Assembly: GCA_025999435.1 (NCBI GenBank)
Contig: BNXH01000007.1
Coordinates: forward strand, 1-45,509
Direction: 5' to 3'
Origin: Bacteroidia bacterium
Lineage (GTDB): Bacteria; Bacteroidota; Bacteroidia; Bacteroidales; Dysgonomonadaceae
DNA length: 45,509 nucleotides
In this document: one piece after another, positions 17,133-25,424 of the stretch
Position numbering within the stretch: the stretch's first letter is position 1
Layout: every line of letters begins with the position of its first letter
Notes under the pieces: generated by a model
The model's input: only the letters and a program-made list of their open reading frames with translations
What the model was told of the DNA's origin: nothing
Database searches by the model: none
Position numbers and translations under genes: made by a program

Positions 17133-17705
17133 ATGTTAAATATAATAATCTTTGGAGCTCCAGGCTCGGGTAAAGGTACTCAGAGTGAGTATCTGATTAA
17201 GAAGTACAACCTTGCACACATTTCGACGGGTGATGTTTTGCGCGCTGAAATGAAGAATGGTACAGAACTTGGAAAATTGGCCGAAGGATACATCTCGAAA
17301 GGACAATTGGTTCCTGATGATGTTGTAATAGGTATGCTGGGGCATGTGCTCGATAGCAAGAAAGATGTTGCCGGTGTAGTATTTGATGGTTTTCCCCGCA
17401 CGCTTCCTCAAAGTAATGCTTTAGATAATCTGCTGAAACAAAGAGGGGAAGAGGTATCTATAGTCGTTAGTCTTGAAGTAGAAGAACCTGAGCTGATAGA
17501 CCGTCTGATAAAACGCGGACATCAATCGGGTCGTTCAGATGATAATCCGGAGACTATAAAATCGCGCCTCGACGTGTATAAGGATCAGACTTCCCCGCTG
17601 AAGGAGCATTATAAGAAAACAGGTAAACTTACCCCGATAAAAGGAGTAGGAACAATAGATGAAATATTCGACCTGATATCGGTGGCTGTCGATAAAGTAA
17701 AATAA
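17133..17705 (+). CDS. adk: Adenylate kinase
   Basis: 190 residues, a short-form kinase with a reduced LID. Walker A is GAPGSGKGTQSEYL at the N-terminus, the NMP-binding region is STGDVLRAEM, then FDGFPRTLPQ, and the short LID segment RLIKRGHQSGRSDDNPETI replaces the zinc-binding LID of long forms. It interconverts ATP + AMP and 2 ADP. It sits between hpt and obgE, and a hairpin in the gap after it may limit read-through. Confidence 0.97.
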   Translation: MLNIIIFGAPGSGKGTQSEYLIKKYNLAHISTGDVLRAEMKNGTELGKLAEGYISKGQLVPDDVVIGMLGHVLDSKKDVAGVVFDGFPRTLPQSNALDNLLKQRGEEVSIVVSLEVEEPELIDRLIKRGHQSGRSDDNPETIKSRLDVYKDQTSPLKEHYKKTGKLTPIKGVGTIDEIFDLISVAVDKVK

Positions 17706-17724
17706 TAAATCAATAATATACAGG

Positions 17725-17762
17725 GGAAGTTATAAATCTTGAATGATTTATGACTTCCTTTG
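17725..17762 (+). terminator. Hairpin between adk and obgE
   Basis: GGAAGTTATAAATC (17725-17738) pairs with GATTTATGACTTCC (17745-17758) with one G-T wobble and a 6-nt loop, followed by TTTG. The weak T-tract suggests partial termination. Confidence 0.5.
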
Positions 17763-17785
17763 TTGTCTAAAAAAAAGAATAAACG

Positions 17786-18955
17786 ATGGCAGAATCGAAT
17801 TTTATAGATTACGTCAAAATATATTGCCGCTCGGGTAAGGGTGGCAGAGGTTCTACTCATTTTCGCCGCGAGAAATATATACCGAAAGGTGGACCCGACG
17901 GAGGAAATGGTGGTGATGGAGGGGACGTAATTCTTCGTGCCAACCGCAACATGTGGACTTTACTCCATTTGAAATTTCAACGACATATACTGGCCGGACA
18001 CGGAGAAAGCGGTTCGCGCAGGATGAGTACGGGTAAAAGTGGCGATTCTAAAATTATAGATGTGCCTTGCGGAACTGTAGCCTATGATGCCGAAACGGGA
18101 GAATATCTGTGTGATGTGACAGAAGACGGACAGGAAGTAATCTTGCTAAAAGGTGGTCGTGGGGGCTTAGGCAATACCCGTTTCAAGACTCCGACCAATC
18201 AGGCTCCGCGCTATGCACAACCCGGAGAACCTTATCAGGAACGCAAGGTTATTTTTGAATTGAAGGTTCTGGCTGATGTCGGGCTTGTTGGTTTTCCGAA
18301 TGCCGGAAAATCTACGCTGTTATCAGTTGTGAGCGCTGCTAAACCCAAAATAGCGAACTATCCGTTTACTACTCTCGAGCCAAAGATAGGAATTGTAGGT
18401 TATCGCGACTATAAATCGTTTGTAATGGCTGATATTCCCGGGATAATAGAAGGTGCCAGCGAGGGCAAAGGTTTAGGGCTTCGTTTCCTTCGCCATATAG
18501 AACGCAACTCACTGTTGCTGTTTATGGTTGATGGTGAAGCCACTGATATTCATCAGGAATACAGGATATTGCTTAACGAACTGGCTAACTACAATCCCGA
18601 GCTTCTCGACAAACGACGTGTGTTGGCTATATCCAAAGCCGATATGCTGGATGAGGAACTGATGGAGGCTTTGTCTGCCGATCTGCCGGAGATACCGCAT
18701 ATCTTTATTTCGTCTATCACAGGGTATAATATTACTACGTTGAAAGATTTGTTGTGGAATGAGCTGAATGCGGACGGAGAGTATAAGAAATCGTTTGAAG
18801 GCATGACTCACCGTAATCTGGACATCCGCACTGTAGAGTTCGAAGATGACGATGATATTCCGGAGGATGATTACGATGAAGAAAAATGGGATGAAGAAGA
18901 TGATTTTGATGCTGACTTCTATTACGAAGAAGGCGAAGAATTTGAAGAAAAGTAA
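17786..18955 (+). CDS. obgE: Obg GTPase (CgtA)
   Basis: 389 residues. The N-terminal Gly-rich Obg fold includes [14 protein letters not shown] and GGRGGLGN. The GTPase domain has G1 [11 protein letters not shown] (~170), switch/G3 [17 protein letters not shown]4 SKAD and G5 SSITG. The C-terminal ~40 residues are almost all Asp/Glu, a tail seen in many Obg proteins. Obg binds the 50S subunit and links ribosome assembly with nucleotide levels and ppGpp. A DUF5040 gene begins 21 bp after its stop. Confidence 0.96.
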   Translation: MAESNFIDYVKIYCRSGKGGRGSTHFRREKYIPKGGPDGGNGGDGGDVILRANRNMWTLLHLKFQRHILAGHGESGSRRMSTGKSGDSKIIDVPCGTVAYDAETGEYLCDVTEDGQEVILLKGGRGGLGNTRFKTPTNQAPRYAQPGEPYQERKVIFELKVLADVGLVGFPNAGKSTLLSVVSAAKPKIANYPFTTLEPKIGIVGYRDYKSFVMADIPGIIEGASEGKGLGLRFLRHIERNSLLLFMVDGEATDIHQEYRILLNELANYNPELLDKRRVLAISKADMLDEELMEALSADLPEIPHIFISSITGYNITTLKDLLWNELNADGEYKKSFEGMTHRNLDIRTVEFEDDDDIPEDDYDEEKWDEEDDFDADFYYEEGEEFEEK

Positions 18956-18976
18956 GGATTGCAGAATAGACCGATT

Positions 18977-19738
18977 ATGAAAAAAATATTATTATGGCTC
19001 GTCCTTTTTGGAGTGTTAAGTGCCAATGCTCAGACCACTGAAAATAAGAAGTATACAATATTATTGACCGGAGCGTCGTTTGCATCATCCAACAATGGAT
19101 GGTTCGAACTCGGATGTAAATATCTGGATGCAACCCCAATAAACAAAGCTATTTCGGGCGAAGCTATTGCCGATGCAGCGAATCATCTGATAAAAGGCGA
19201 GATGTATACAAGTAAGCAGCTCGAAAATATCGACGCCTTTGTTATCATGCAGGTGCATGATAAGGATGTAGCCAGTAAATTGGGGTTGAAAGAAAAATAT
19301 CAGGACTATCCCACTCCATTTGACAGATCAAATTATGCAGCGGCTTACGACTATGTGATTAAGCGGTATATATCGGATTGCTATAATTTGAAATTCGATA
19401 AAGAATCTAAATATTATAATACAAAGAGTGGTAAACCTGCCATTATCGTGTTTTGCACTCATTGGCATGACGCCCGCACTGTTTATAATCCTGCCATCCG
19501 GGTTTTAGCCGCACGTTGGGGATTTCCGGTCATTGAGTTCGATAAGTATATCGGTTTTTCTAAAGAATCGTTGCATCCGGTAACGGGTAAGCAGTACAGC
19601 CTGATCTATTCGAATGATACAGAAAAGATAAACGGAGAAGAATTTGGCTGGCATCCTGCCGATGGGCAAGATAAATATATACAGCAGCGTATGGCCGCTA
19701 TCTTTACAGAGTTGATGAAAACAGTTCTACCTTTTTAA
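18977..19738 (+). CDS. Exported DUF5040 protein, SGNH-hydrolase-like
   Basis: 253 residues from the ATG at 18977, chosen because a clean signal peptide (MKKILLWLVLFGVLSANAQ) starts there; a frame-extending ATG at 18959 would add six polar residues in front of it. The mature part begins with a GASFASSNNGW block resembling SGNH block I (GxSxT), later AFVIMQVHDKD, and near the end GWHPADGQDKYIQQRMA, resembling the block V DxxH region. This matches DUF5040 of Bacteroidales (recalled family). An esterase acting on periplasmic or external glycans is possible but unproven. The gene lies directly between obgE and a phosphopantetheinyl transferase. Confidence 0.75.
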   Translation: MKKILLWLVLFGVLSANAQTTENKKYTILLTGASFASSNNGWFELGCKYLDATPINKAISGEAIADAANHLIKGEMYTSKQLENIDAFVIMQVHDKDVASKLGLKEKYQDYPTPFDRSNYAAAYDYVIKRYISDCYNLKFDKESKYYNTKSGKPAIIVFCTHWHDARTVYNPAIRVLAARWGFPVIEFDKYIGFSKESLHPVTGKQYSLIYSNDTEKINGEEFGWHPADGQDKYIQQRMAAIFTELMKTVLPF

Positions 19739-19744
19739 ACCATA

Positions 19745-20374
19745 ATGCTTTATTCTAAAGAATATATAACGGAAACGACTCTTTTGGGAATTTGGAAAAT
19801 TGAAGAAACTCGTGAAGAGTTGCTTTCTATGCTCTGTCATCATGAATGGATTCAAAATATATATTCCATAAAGTCAGAATCGCGTGTGTTGGAAATACTG
19901 GCCGCACGCGTATTATTCAAGGATCTTCTTGGAGAAGAAAAGGAAATCTACTATAATTCATCGGGAAAACCTTTTCTTACGGACGGATCATATCATATAA
20001 GTGTATCGCATACATGTGGATACGTAGGTGTCGCGTTGAATAAGGATAAATTACTGGGGTTAGATCTGGAGCAGATATCCGAAAAGATATTCAGGGTTCG
20101 CAGCCGGCTTATTTCTCCATATGAGTATATCGATAAGGATAACGAATTGATACATATGTTGCTGCATTGGTCGGCAAAGGAAGCGATGATTAAATTTTTG
20201 GATGTTGAGGGTATCGATATTCGCAAGCATTTGTTTATTGATCGATTTATTCCGCGCCAAAAAGGGTGTTTCCCTGCTTCGGAGAGCAGGACGGAAACTC
20301 ATTATCAGTTCGACGTTTACTATCGGGTGGAAAAAGATTTTGTAGTAGTTTGCCTTGAAGCGAATGACTTTTAA
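19745..20374 (+). CDS. 4'-phosphopantetheinyl transferase superfamily protein
   Basis: 209 residues. It has the Sfp-type motifs: SHTCGYVGVALN, GLDLEQI (magnesium-binding Asp) and WSAKEAMIK (general base/metal Glu). The length and spacing resemble the Sfp/Gsp group rather than short AcpS. It would transfer phosphopantetheine from CoA to a carrier protein. No carrier protein or synthase lies nearby, so it may be the house enzyme for fatty-acid ACP (inference). It starts 6 bp after the DUF5040 stop and probably ends the obgE transcription unit. Confidence 0.85.
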   Translation: MLYSKEYITETTLLGIWKIEETREELLSMLCHHEWIQNIYSIKSESRVLEILAARVLFKDLLGEEKEIYYNSSGKPFLTDGSYHISVSHTCGYVGVALNKDKLLGLDLEQISEKIFRVRSRLISPYEYIDKDNELIHMLLHWSAKEAMIKFLDVEGIDIRKHLFIDRFIPRQKGCFPASESRTETHYQFDVYYRVEKDFVVVCLEANDF

Positions 20375-20404
20375 TAAAAAAGCCGACAATCTTTAGTTGC
20401 CGGC
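20375..20404 (-). terminator. Terminator of pepE
   Basis: On the minus strand the arms GCCGGCAA and TTGTCGGC (20382-20404) are followed by TTTTTTATT. It lies between two converging genes; the T-run fits the minus-strand gene. Confidence 0.75.
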
Positions 20405-20423
20405 CTAAGCCTATATTCAGTTT

Positions 20424-21134
20424 TTACTTCTTCATTAAGAAGCTAAAATCATCTTTCTCCTTCAATTCTTTCGGCTCTTGTCCGTATCTGAATATCCGGG
20501 CGGATTTCTTACCTATCAGTTTTAAGTTCTTTCCTTCAAGTTGGAGCATTGTACCTTCGCGAAGCCCAACCACATACGTCTCCTGATTCTCTGTTATAAA
20601 TTCACGTATCCGGTCTTCACGGGTTTCCCCGCCATGGCCTTTGGGATGAGCATCCAGATAGTGAGGGTTTATCTGAAATGGAACCAGATCGATCACATCA
20701 AAACCTTTAGGGTCGATAATAGGCATATCATTTGTCGTGCGCAGGGTAGGGCATGCAACATTCGAACCGGCGCTCCACCCAATATAGGGTACGCCTTTCT
20801 TTACTCTTTTGCCTATTAGCTTTATAATGCCGTTGTCCCGCATTGTCCGCACCAGTTTCCATGTGTTGCCGCCACCTACGACGATAGCCTCCGCTTCTTC
20901 AACGGCTTTTTTAGGATCATCGAAATGGTGGATGCTAACTACACTATGTCCAATTTCTTTAAAACGATTATTTACCTTTTCTTCATATTCATCATAAGAG
21001 AATGTCACCGCCGCGTATGGAATAAATAATGCTTTTACAGGCTTGTCTCCCAGAAAGTTCCTGATGTTAAACTTCGGGTAATCGAGATATGCTTCACCCG
21101 GATTTGTTGAATTGCTGATTAATAATAGTTTCAT
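20424..21134 (-). CDS. pepE: Dipeptidase E (alpha-aspartyl dipeptidase, peptidase S51)
   Basis: 236 residues. The glutaminase-like fold has VGGGNTWKLV and the nucleophile elbow IGWSAGSNVACPT, whose Ser is the catalytic residue. PFQINPHYLDAHPKGHGGETREDRI carries the His region of the triad. PepE hydrolyses N-terminal Asp-X dipeptides in the cytosol; no signal peptide is seen. It is monocistronic and convergent to the phosphopantetheinyl transferase gene. Confidence 0.93.
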   Translation of the reverse strand: MKLLLISNSTNPGEAYLDYPKFNIRNFLGDKPVKALFIPYAAVTFSYDEYEEKVNNRFKEIGHSVVSIHHFDDPKKAVEEAEAIVVGGGNTWKLVRTMRDNGIIKLIGKRVKKGVPYIGWSAGSNVACPTLRTTNDMPIIDPKGFDVIDLVPFQINPHYLDAHPKGHGGETREDRIREFITENQETYVVGLREGTMLQLEGKNLKLIGKKSARIFRYGQEPKELKEKDDFSFLMKK

Positions 21135-21156
21135 GGTTTTTATTTTTCTTTAATGA

Positions 21157-21164
21157 CAAAGATA
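21157..21164 (-). promoter_or_regulatory. -7 element of the pepE promoter
   Basis: The minus strand reads TATCTTTG (TAnnTTTG), 23 nt upstream of the pepE ATG. Confidence 0.45.
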
Positions 21165-21357
21165 AAATAAAAAAGTTATTTCTTTCAGATAGATGCAATG
21201 CCGGATGTCTGTTTCTATATAAATGCGTTATTTTTAGTTAAATAACTTTTCTGCAAATTGCGATCGAAAACTTCTTTTTTTGGGCAATTAGGAATAAAAT
21301 ATGTTTTAAAACATAGGCTAAATGCTGTTAAAATGTACTCTTTTGAAAGACTAAGGG

Positions 21358-21388
21358 TTGTGAGGCTCTAAAATATATTCTATATTTG
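21358..21388 (+). promoter_or_regulatory. ndk promoter
   Basis: TTG at 21358-21360 and TATATTTG at 21381-21388 are spaced by 20 nt, a full match to the Bacteroidota sigma-ABfr consensus. It ends 42 nt before the ndk ATG and rules out an upstream TTG start that falls inside it. Confidence 0.65.
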
Positions 21389-21430
21389 GGATCTATAAAG
21401 AATAAATCCTATTTATATCAAGCCGAAATT

Positions 21431-21892
21431 ATGGAGAAAACCCTTATTATCCTTAAGCCATCATGTGTTCAAAGATCATTGGTCGGAGAGGTTATTTCCC
21501 GTTTTGAAAAAAAAGGATTACGGTTAGCCGGAACAAAGATGATACAGTTGGACGATGCTATACTAAATGAGCATTATGCCCATCTGAAAAATAAACCGTT
21601 TTTTCAACGTGTTAAAGATTCAATGAAAGCATGTCCTGTCATTGTACAATGTTGGGAAGGGATAGACGCGGCAAAAGTAGTGCGTTCTCTTATAGGTGTG
21701 ACGAATGGGCGTGAGGCGGAAGCCGGAACGATAAGGGGTGATTTTTCTGTGAGTTCGCAAGAAAACATAGTGCATGCATCCGATTCGTCCGAATCTGCGA
21801 AAGTGGAGTTAAAACGTTTTTTTAAAGACGGTGAGATTTTTGATTATAAACTATCTACGTTGTCGAACCTTTATGCAGGTGACGAGATCTAA
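21431..21892 (+). CDS. ndk: Nucleoside diphosphate kinase
   Basis: 153 residues from the ATG at 21431. MEKTLIILKPSCVQRSLVGEV is the usual N-terminus, and the active-site His lies in NIVHASDSSESA (~residue 114; HASD where many families have HGSD). It exchanges gamma phosphates between NTPs and NDPs. The frame could be extended to a TTG at 21386, but that codon overlaps the -7 promoter box. The stop overlaps the ATG of the M23 peptidase gene (TAATG), so the two are cotranscribed. Confidence 0.95.
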   Translation: MEKTLIILKPSCVQRSLVGEVISRFEKKGLRLAGTKMIQLDDAILNEHYAHLKNKPFFQRVKDSMKACPVIVQCWEGIDAAKVVRSLIGVTNGREAEAGTIRGDFSVSSQENIVHASDSSESAKVELKRFFKDGEIFDYKLSTLSNLYAGDEI

Positions 21893-22938
21893 TGTGTATT
21901 ATGCAAGGAAGTAACAATATTTTGATAAAAAGCATCAAGCAATTAAGAATAGTGCCGCTGGCAGCAATGTTTTTAATTCCTATGAGCGGTTTTGCTCAAA
22001 AGAATGGCGGCAAAGCAACCAATAATGATCGTGTAGGAGTAAACTATAAGCAAAGGCACAGTAAACAAATTCAAAATAATCTCTATGCCGATGGTATCAA
22101 AATAAAAAGAGACCTTTCTATTATAAAAGAAATCCAGGAAGAACGCATACTCAGTGAAGATGAAATACCGGCAGAAGAACTTTATGGAGGTATATGGAAT
22201 AATCGTTATGTGAACGCATATCGTTCTATAGAGAATATTCCGGATACATTCAAAGTAAACCTGGCTAATTTCACAATGCCTACTATGGGACATGTTACTT
22301 CCAATTATGGAGTGCGCCGTCTGCGTCGTCGTACCCGTATGCATTACGGCATAGACCTTAAAGTGCAGGTAGGCGATACTATTTATGCGGCATTTGACGG
22401 GAAGGTAAGATTGAAACAGTACGAAAGGCGCGGATACGGTTATTATGTGGCTTTGCGCCATCCTAACGGATTGGAAACTGTATACGGTCATTTATCGAAG
22501 TTCCTGGTCGAAGAAGATCAAGTAGTAAGATCGGGGGACCCTATCGCCCTCGGCGGTAATACAGGACGTTCGACAGGTTCTCACTTACATTTCGAAATAC
22601 GTTTTCTGGGAAATCCGATAAATCCAACATTTATTGTGGATTTTGAAAATAAGGTTTGTCACAGAGATTCATACATGGTTACTGCCAGTAGCTATAATAG
22701 TAGTTCAAAAGGTGTCGATATAAGAAATGTCGCCTCATCAGCCACAGTTACCAGATCAACAGCTAATGTTCAAAACAAGTATGCATCAGGAAAAGTAGCT
22801 TATCATCGTATACAGAAAGGTGATACTTTGGGAGCTATTGCTGCAAAGCATAAAACAACGGTAAGCAAGCTTTGTAAATTGAATAACATTACGCAGAAAA
22901 CTGTTTTACGCGCAGGAAAATCGATAAGGATATCGTGA
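21892..22938 (+). CDS. M23 metallopeptidase with C-terminal LysM domain
   Basis: 348 residues; the start may instead be the ATG at 21901. An N-terminal hydrophobic stretch (LRIVPLAAMFLIPMSGFAQ) is a signal sequence. The lysostaphin-like M23 domain (~120-260) has HYGIDLK (HxxxD) and GSHLHFEIRF (HxH), the zinc ligands, so it should be active. A LysM motif (YHRIQKGDTLGAIAAKHKT) ends the protein and binds peptidoglycan. It is probably a periplasmic D,D- or L,D-endopeptidase for cell-wall growth. It overlaps the ndk stop by 1 base, and a strong terminator follows. Confidence 0.92.
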   Translation: MCIMQGSNNILIKSIKQLRIVPLAAMFLIPMSGFAQKNGGKATNNDRVGVNYKQRHSKQIQNNLYADGIKIKRDLSIIKEIQEERILSEDEIPAEELYGGIWNNRYVNAYRSIENIPDTFKVNLANFTMPTMGHVTSNYGVRRLRRRTRMHYGIDLKVQVGDTIYAAFDGKVRLKQYERRGYGYYVALRHPNGLETVYGHLSKFLVEEDQVVRSGDPIALGGNTGRSTGSHLHFEIRFLGNPINPTFIVDFENKVCHRDSYMVTASSYNSSSKGVDIRNVASSATVTRSTANVQNKYASGKVAYHRIQKGDTLGAIAAKHKTTVSKLCKLNNITQKTVLRAGKSIRIS

Positions 22939-22959
22939 TAAAATAACTTGAGAATAGAA

Positions 22960-22999
22960 AAAGAGAAGAGGCTGTGGATTTCACAACCTCTTCTCTTTT
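22960..22999. terminator. Bidirectional terminator
   Basis: AGAGAAGAGG-CTGTG pairs with CACAA-CCTCTTCTCT around a 5-nt loop. T-runs lie on both sides (TTTTATTA on plus, TTTTTC on minus), serving the M23 gene and the converging Nfn operon. Confidence 0.8.
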
Positions 23000-23013
23000 A
23001 TTATAGATAAGTG

Positions 23014-24489
23014 TTACTCACCTTTTAAAGCTTTATCCATAGCAGCAGCGGCTTTACGGCCGTCGCCCATCGCCAGGATAACCGTTGCGCCACCTCTGAC
23101 AATATCACCTCCGGCATAGACGTCCGGTAGTGCAGAGCGCATTGTTTCCTGATCTACGACGATGGTACCCCATTTGGTTATTTCGAGCCCTTTGAAAGTA
23201 GATGGGATTAGAGGATTAGGAGATACGCCTACACTGACGATCACTTCATCTACATCAAACCATTCGGTTGCACCCTCGATAGGGACTGGCTTGCGGCGTC
23301 CGGAAGCATCAGGTTCACCCAATTCCATTTTTTGTAACTGCATGCGTTGTACCCTACCGTTTTCATCTCCCTCATATCTGATAGGGTTGTGAAGTGTATA
23401 AAACTCTATCCCCTCTTCTTTAGCGTGTTTTACTTCTTCTATTCTTGCCGGCATTTCTTCTTCGGAACGGCGGTAAACTACCATAGCCCGTTCTGCTCCA
23501 AGCCTTTTTGCTGTACGCACGGCATCCATAGCTGTATTTCCGGCTCCTATGATAGCCACCTTTTTGCCCTTTTGTACAGGGGTGTCGCTTTCCGGATTTG
23601 AAGCATCCATCAGGTTGACACGAGTAAGAAATTCGTTAGATGACATTACTCCGATCAGATTTTCACCCGGAATATTCATAAAATTGGGCAGGCCGGCTCC
23701 ACTTGCTGCAAAAATGCCTTTAAAGCCATCTTCGTGCAGGTCTTCGTGAGAGATTGTTTTACCTACAATGCAGTTATTGATAAATTTAACTCCCATTTTG
23801 CGGAGGACATTGATTTCAACATCTACAATCTCATTTGGTAAGCGGAACTCGGGAATACCATACTTTAAAACGCCGCCTATTTCATGCAGCGCTTCGAAAA
23901 CAATTACGTCGTATCCTTTTTTGGCCATATCTCCGGCAAAAGATAATCCGGCAGGCCCTGATCCGATAACAGCGATTTTTATATTATTAGCGGGAGCAAG
24001 TTCCGGTAAAGACATCTTTCCGCTTTCTCGCTCATAGTCTGCTGCAAAACGCTCGAGGTAACCTATTGCTACAGGTTCCTTTTTCATTTTCTGTATATAG
24101 ATACACTTCGATTCGCACTGCTTCTCCTGTGGACAAACGCGACCGCAAACAGCAGGCAACGCGCTTGTTTCTTTGAGTACTTTAGCGGCTTCCAAAAAAT
24201 TCCCACGTTCGATATTCTTGATGAAAGAAGGTATATGTATTCCTACCGGGCATCCTTCCATGCAGGTAGGATTTGCACAATCGAGACAACGTCCGGCTTC
24301 AAAAACAGCTTGTTCCACCGATAATCCCAGATTAACCTCATCTTTCAGTGAATGGCTTCTATAATTGGGATCTAGTTCAGGCATGTGTACCCGTGCTCTT
24401 TCTCCCCGTTCTTTTGCTTTTACCGTTTTCCGGAGTTCTTCCCTCCATGGCTCATTGCGGCGGGCTTGTATATATTCTTGTTCTGTCAT
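23014..24489 (-). CDS. NfnB-type subunit: NADPH:ferredoxin/glutamate-synthase small-subunit-like oxidoreductase
   Basis: 491 residues from the ATG at 24489; a TTG at 24513 would add eight residues and is less likely. Cys clusters CLDCANPTCMEGCPVGIHIP and CGRVCPQEKQCESKC bind two [4Fe-4S] centres. The first dinucleotide fold is IAVIGSGPAGLSFAGDMAKK (FAD), the second VAIIGAGNTAMDAVRTAKRLG (NADPH). It ends in GGDIVRGGATVILAMGDGRKAA. It lies 28 bp downstream of the NfnA-like gene, and this pair is the electron-bifurcating NADH-dependent ferredoxin:NADP+ oxidoreductase arrangement. Without the large GltB subunit nearby, glutamate synthase function is unlikely. The sulfide dehydrogenase subunit name is used for the same family. 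Confidence 0.85.
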   Translation of the reverse strand: MTEQEYIQARRNEPWREELRKTVKAKERGERARVHMPELDPNYRSHSLKDEVNLGLSVEQAVFEAGRCLDCANPTCMEGCPVGIHIPSFIKNIERGNFLEAAKVLKETSALPAVCGRVCPQEKQCESKCIYIQKMKKEPVAIGYLERFAADYERESGKMSLPELAPANNIKIAVIGSGPAGLSFAGDMAKKGYDVIVFEALHEIGGVLKYGIPEFRLPNEIVDVEINVLRKMGVKFINNCIVGKTISHEDLHEDGFKGIFAASGAGLPNFMNIPGENLIGVMSSNEFLTRVNLMDASNPESDTPVQKGKKVAIIGAGNTAMDAVRTAKRLGAERAMVVYRRSEEEMPARIEEVKHAKEEGIEFYTLHNPIRYEGDENGRVQRMQLQKMELGEPDASGRRKPVPIEGATEWFDVDEVIVSVGVSPNPLIPSTFKGLEITKWGTIVVDQETMRSALPDVYAGGDIVRGGATVILAMGDGRKAAAAMDKALKGE

Positions 24490-24517
24490 AATTTTCTGCT
24501 GATAGTTTTTCAAAAAA

Positions 24518-25300
24518 TTAATTGTATGCTCTAAGTCTCATTAACATTTCATCGAAGTCTACCTCGTGGGCATTAAACTCGGGGCCATCAACGCATACAA
24601 ACTTGGTTTTACCTCCCACTGTTACACGGCATGCCCCGCACATACCCGTTCCGTCTACCATTATTGTATTGAGGGAAGCCATTGTCGGTATTTCATATTT
24701 CTTGGTAAGTAGAGAAACGAACTTCATCATGATTGCAGGTCCTATCGTTACGCAAAGATCTACTTTTTCTCTGTTGATAATCATTTCTATGCCGTTTGTT
24801 ATTAGTCCTTTATGTCCAAAGGATCCATCATCGGTCATAACCAGTACTTCATCGGAGTATTCAGCTACTTGTTTCTCCAATATAACAAGATCTTTTGTAC
24901 GTGCGGCCAACACAGAGATAACCTTGTTGCCGGCTTTTTTCATGGCCTCGATGATTGGTAACATAGGGGCTATTCCGACACCTCCGCCGGCACAAACTAC
25001 CGTGCCATATTTTTCTATATGGGTGGCTTGTCCTAACGGGCCTACAACATCTGTAATATAATCGCCAACATTAAGCGCGCAGATTTTTTTAGATGAATCG
25101 CCTACGGCCTGTATGACGATTGTTATAGTTCCTTTAGCTGTGTCAGATGCCGCAATGGTAAGTGGAATACGTTCTCCCTTTTCACCAACACGTACTATTA
25201 CAAAATGTCCGGCTTTACGGCTTTTTGCAATAAGGGGAGCTTCTACTTCGAATTTGACAACATTTTCGGAGAAGTACTCTTTGTCTACAATCTTATTCAT
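24518..25300 (-). CDS. NfnA-type subunit: FAD/NAD-binding, [2Fe-2S] protein
   Basis: 260 residues. A ferredoxin-reductase fold has the FAD-binding region RIPLTIAASD and the NAD-binding Gly-rich segment VVCAGGGVGIAPMLPIIEAMKK. The C-terminal Cys cluster GMCGACRVTVGG...FVCVDGPEF binds a [2Fe-2S] centre. This is the PyrK/sulfide dehydrogenase beta/NfnA family. Immediately downstream on the same strand is NfnB, so the pair likely catalyses reversible NADH + reduced ferredoxin to NADPH exchange in the cytosol. It is the first gene of the two-gene operon, with a -7 promoter element 47 bp upstream. Confidence 0.87.
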   Translation of the reverse strand: MNKIVDKEYFSENVVKFEVEAPLIAKSRKAGHFVIVRVGEKGERIPLTIAASDTAKGTITIVIQAVGDSSKKICALNVGDYITDVVGPLGQATHIEKYGTVVCAGGGVGIAPMLPIIEAMKKAGNKVISVLAARTKDLVILEKQVAEYSDEVLVMTDDGSFGHKGLITNGIEMIINREKVDLCVTIGPAIMMKFVSLLTKKYEIPTMASLNTIMVDGTGMCGACRVTVGGKTKFVCVDGPEFNAHEVDFDEMLMRLRAYN

Positions 25301-25347
25301 TTAGTAAATATTAGTTTAAGATACTCCCTTTTAGAAGTATAGTTCTA

Positions 25348-25355
25348 CAAAGTTA
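25348..25355 (-). promoter_or_regulatory. -7 element of the nfnAB-type operon
   Basis: The minus strand reads TAACTTTG (TAnnTTTG), 48 nt upstream of the NfnA-like ATG. Confidence 0.45.
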
Positions 25356-25402
25356 CGATAAAGTTAACTGTTTGGCAGGAATTTTTTATAAAAAAGCTTT
25401 GC

Positions 25403-25424
25403 TATAAAATTTAAACAGTTTCTA
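25403..25424. repeat. Solo end of the GAAACTGTTTAAATTTTA repeat family
   Basis: The minus strand reads TTAGAAACTGTTTAAATTTT. It overlaps the last codons and stop (TAA) of the TPR-HTH regulator gene, so the repeat end supplies the gene's terminus. Compare 29330-29352, 33910-33930 and the paired ends at 34027-34208. Confidence 0.55.

Noticed and set aside
24490..24513. TTG start eight codons upstream for the NfnB-type gene
   Set aside because: An ATG at 24489 gives the expected N-terminus.
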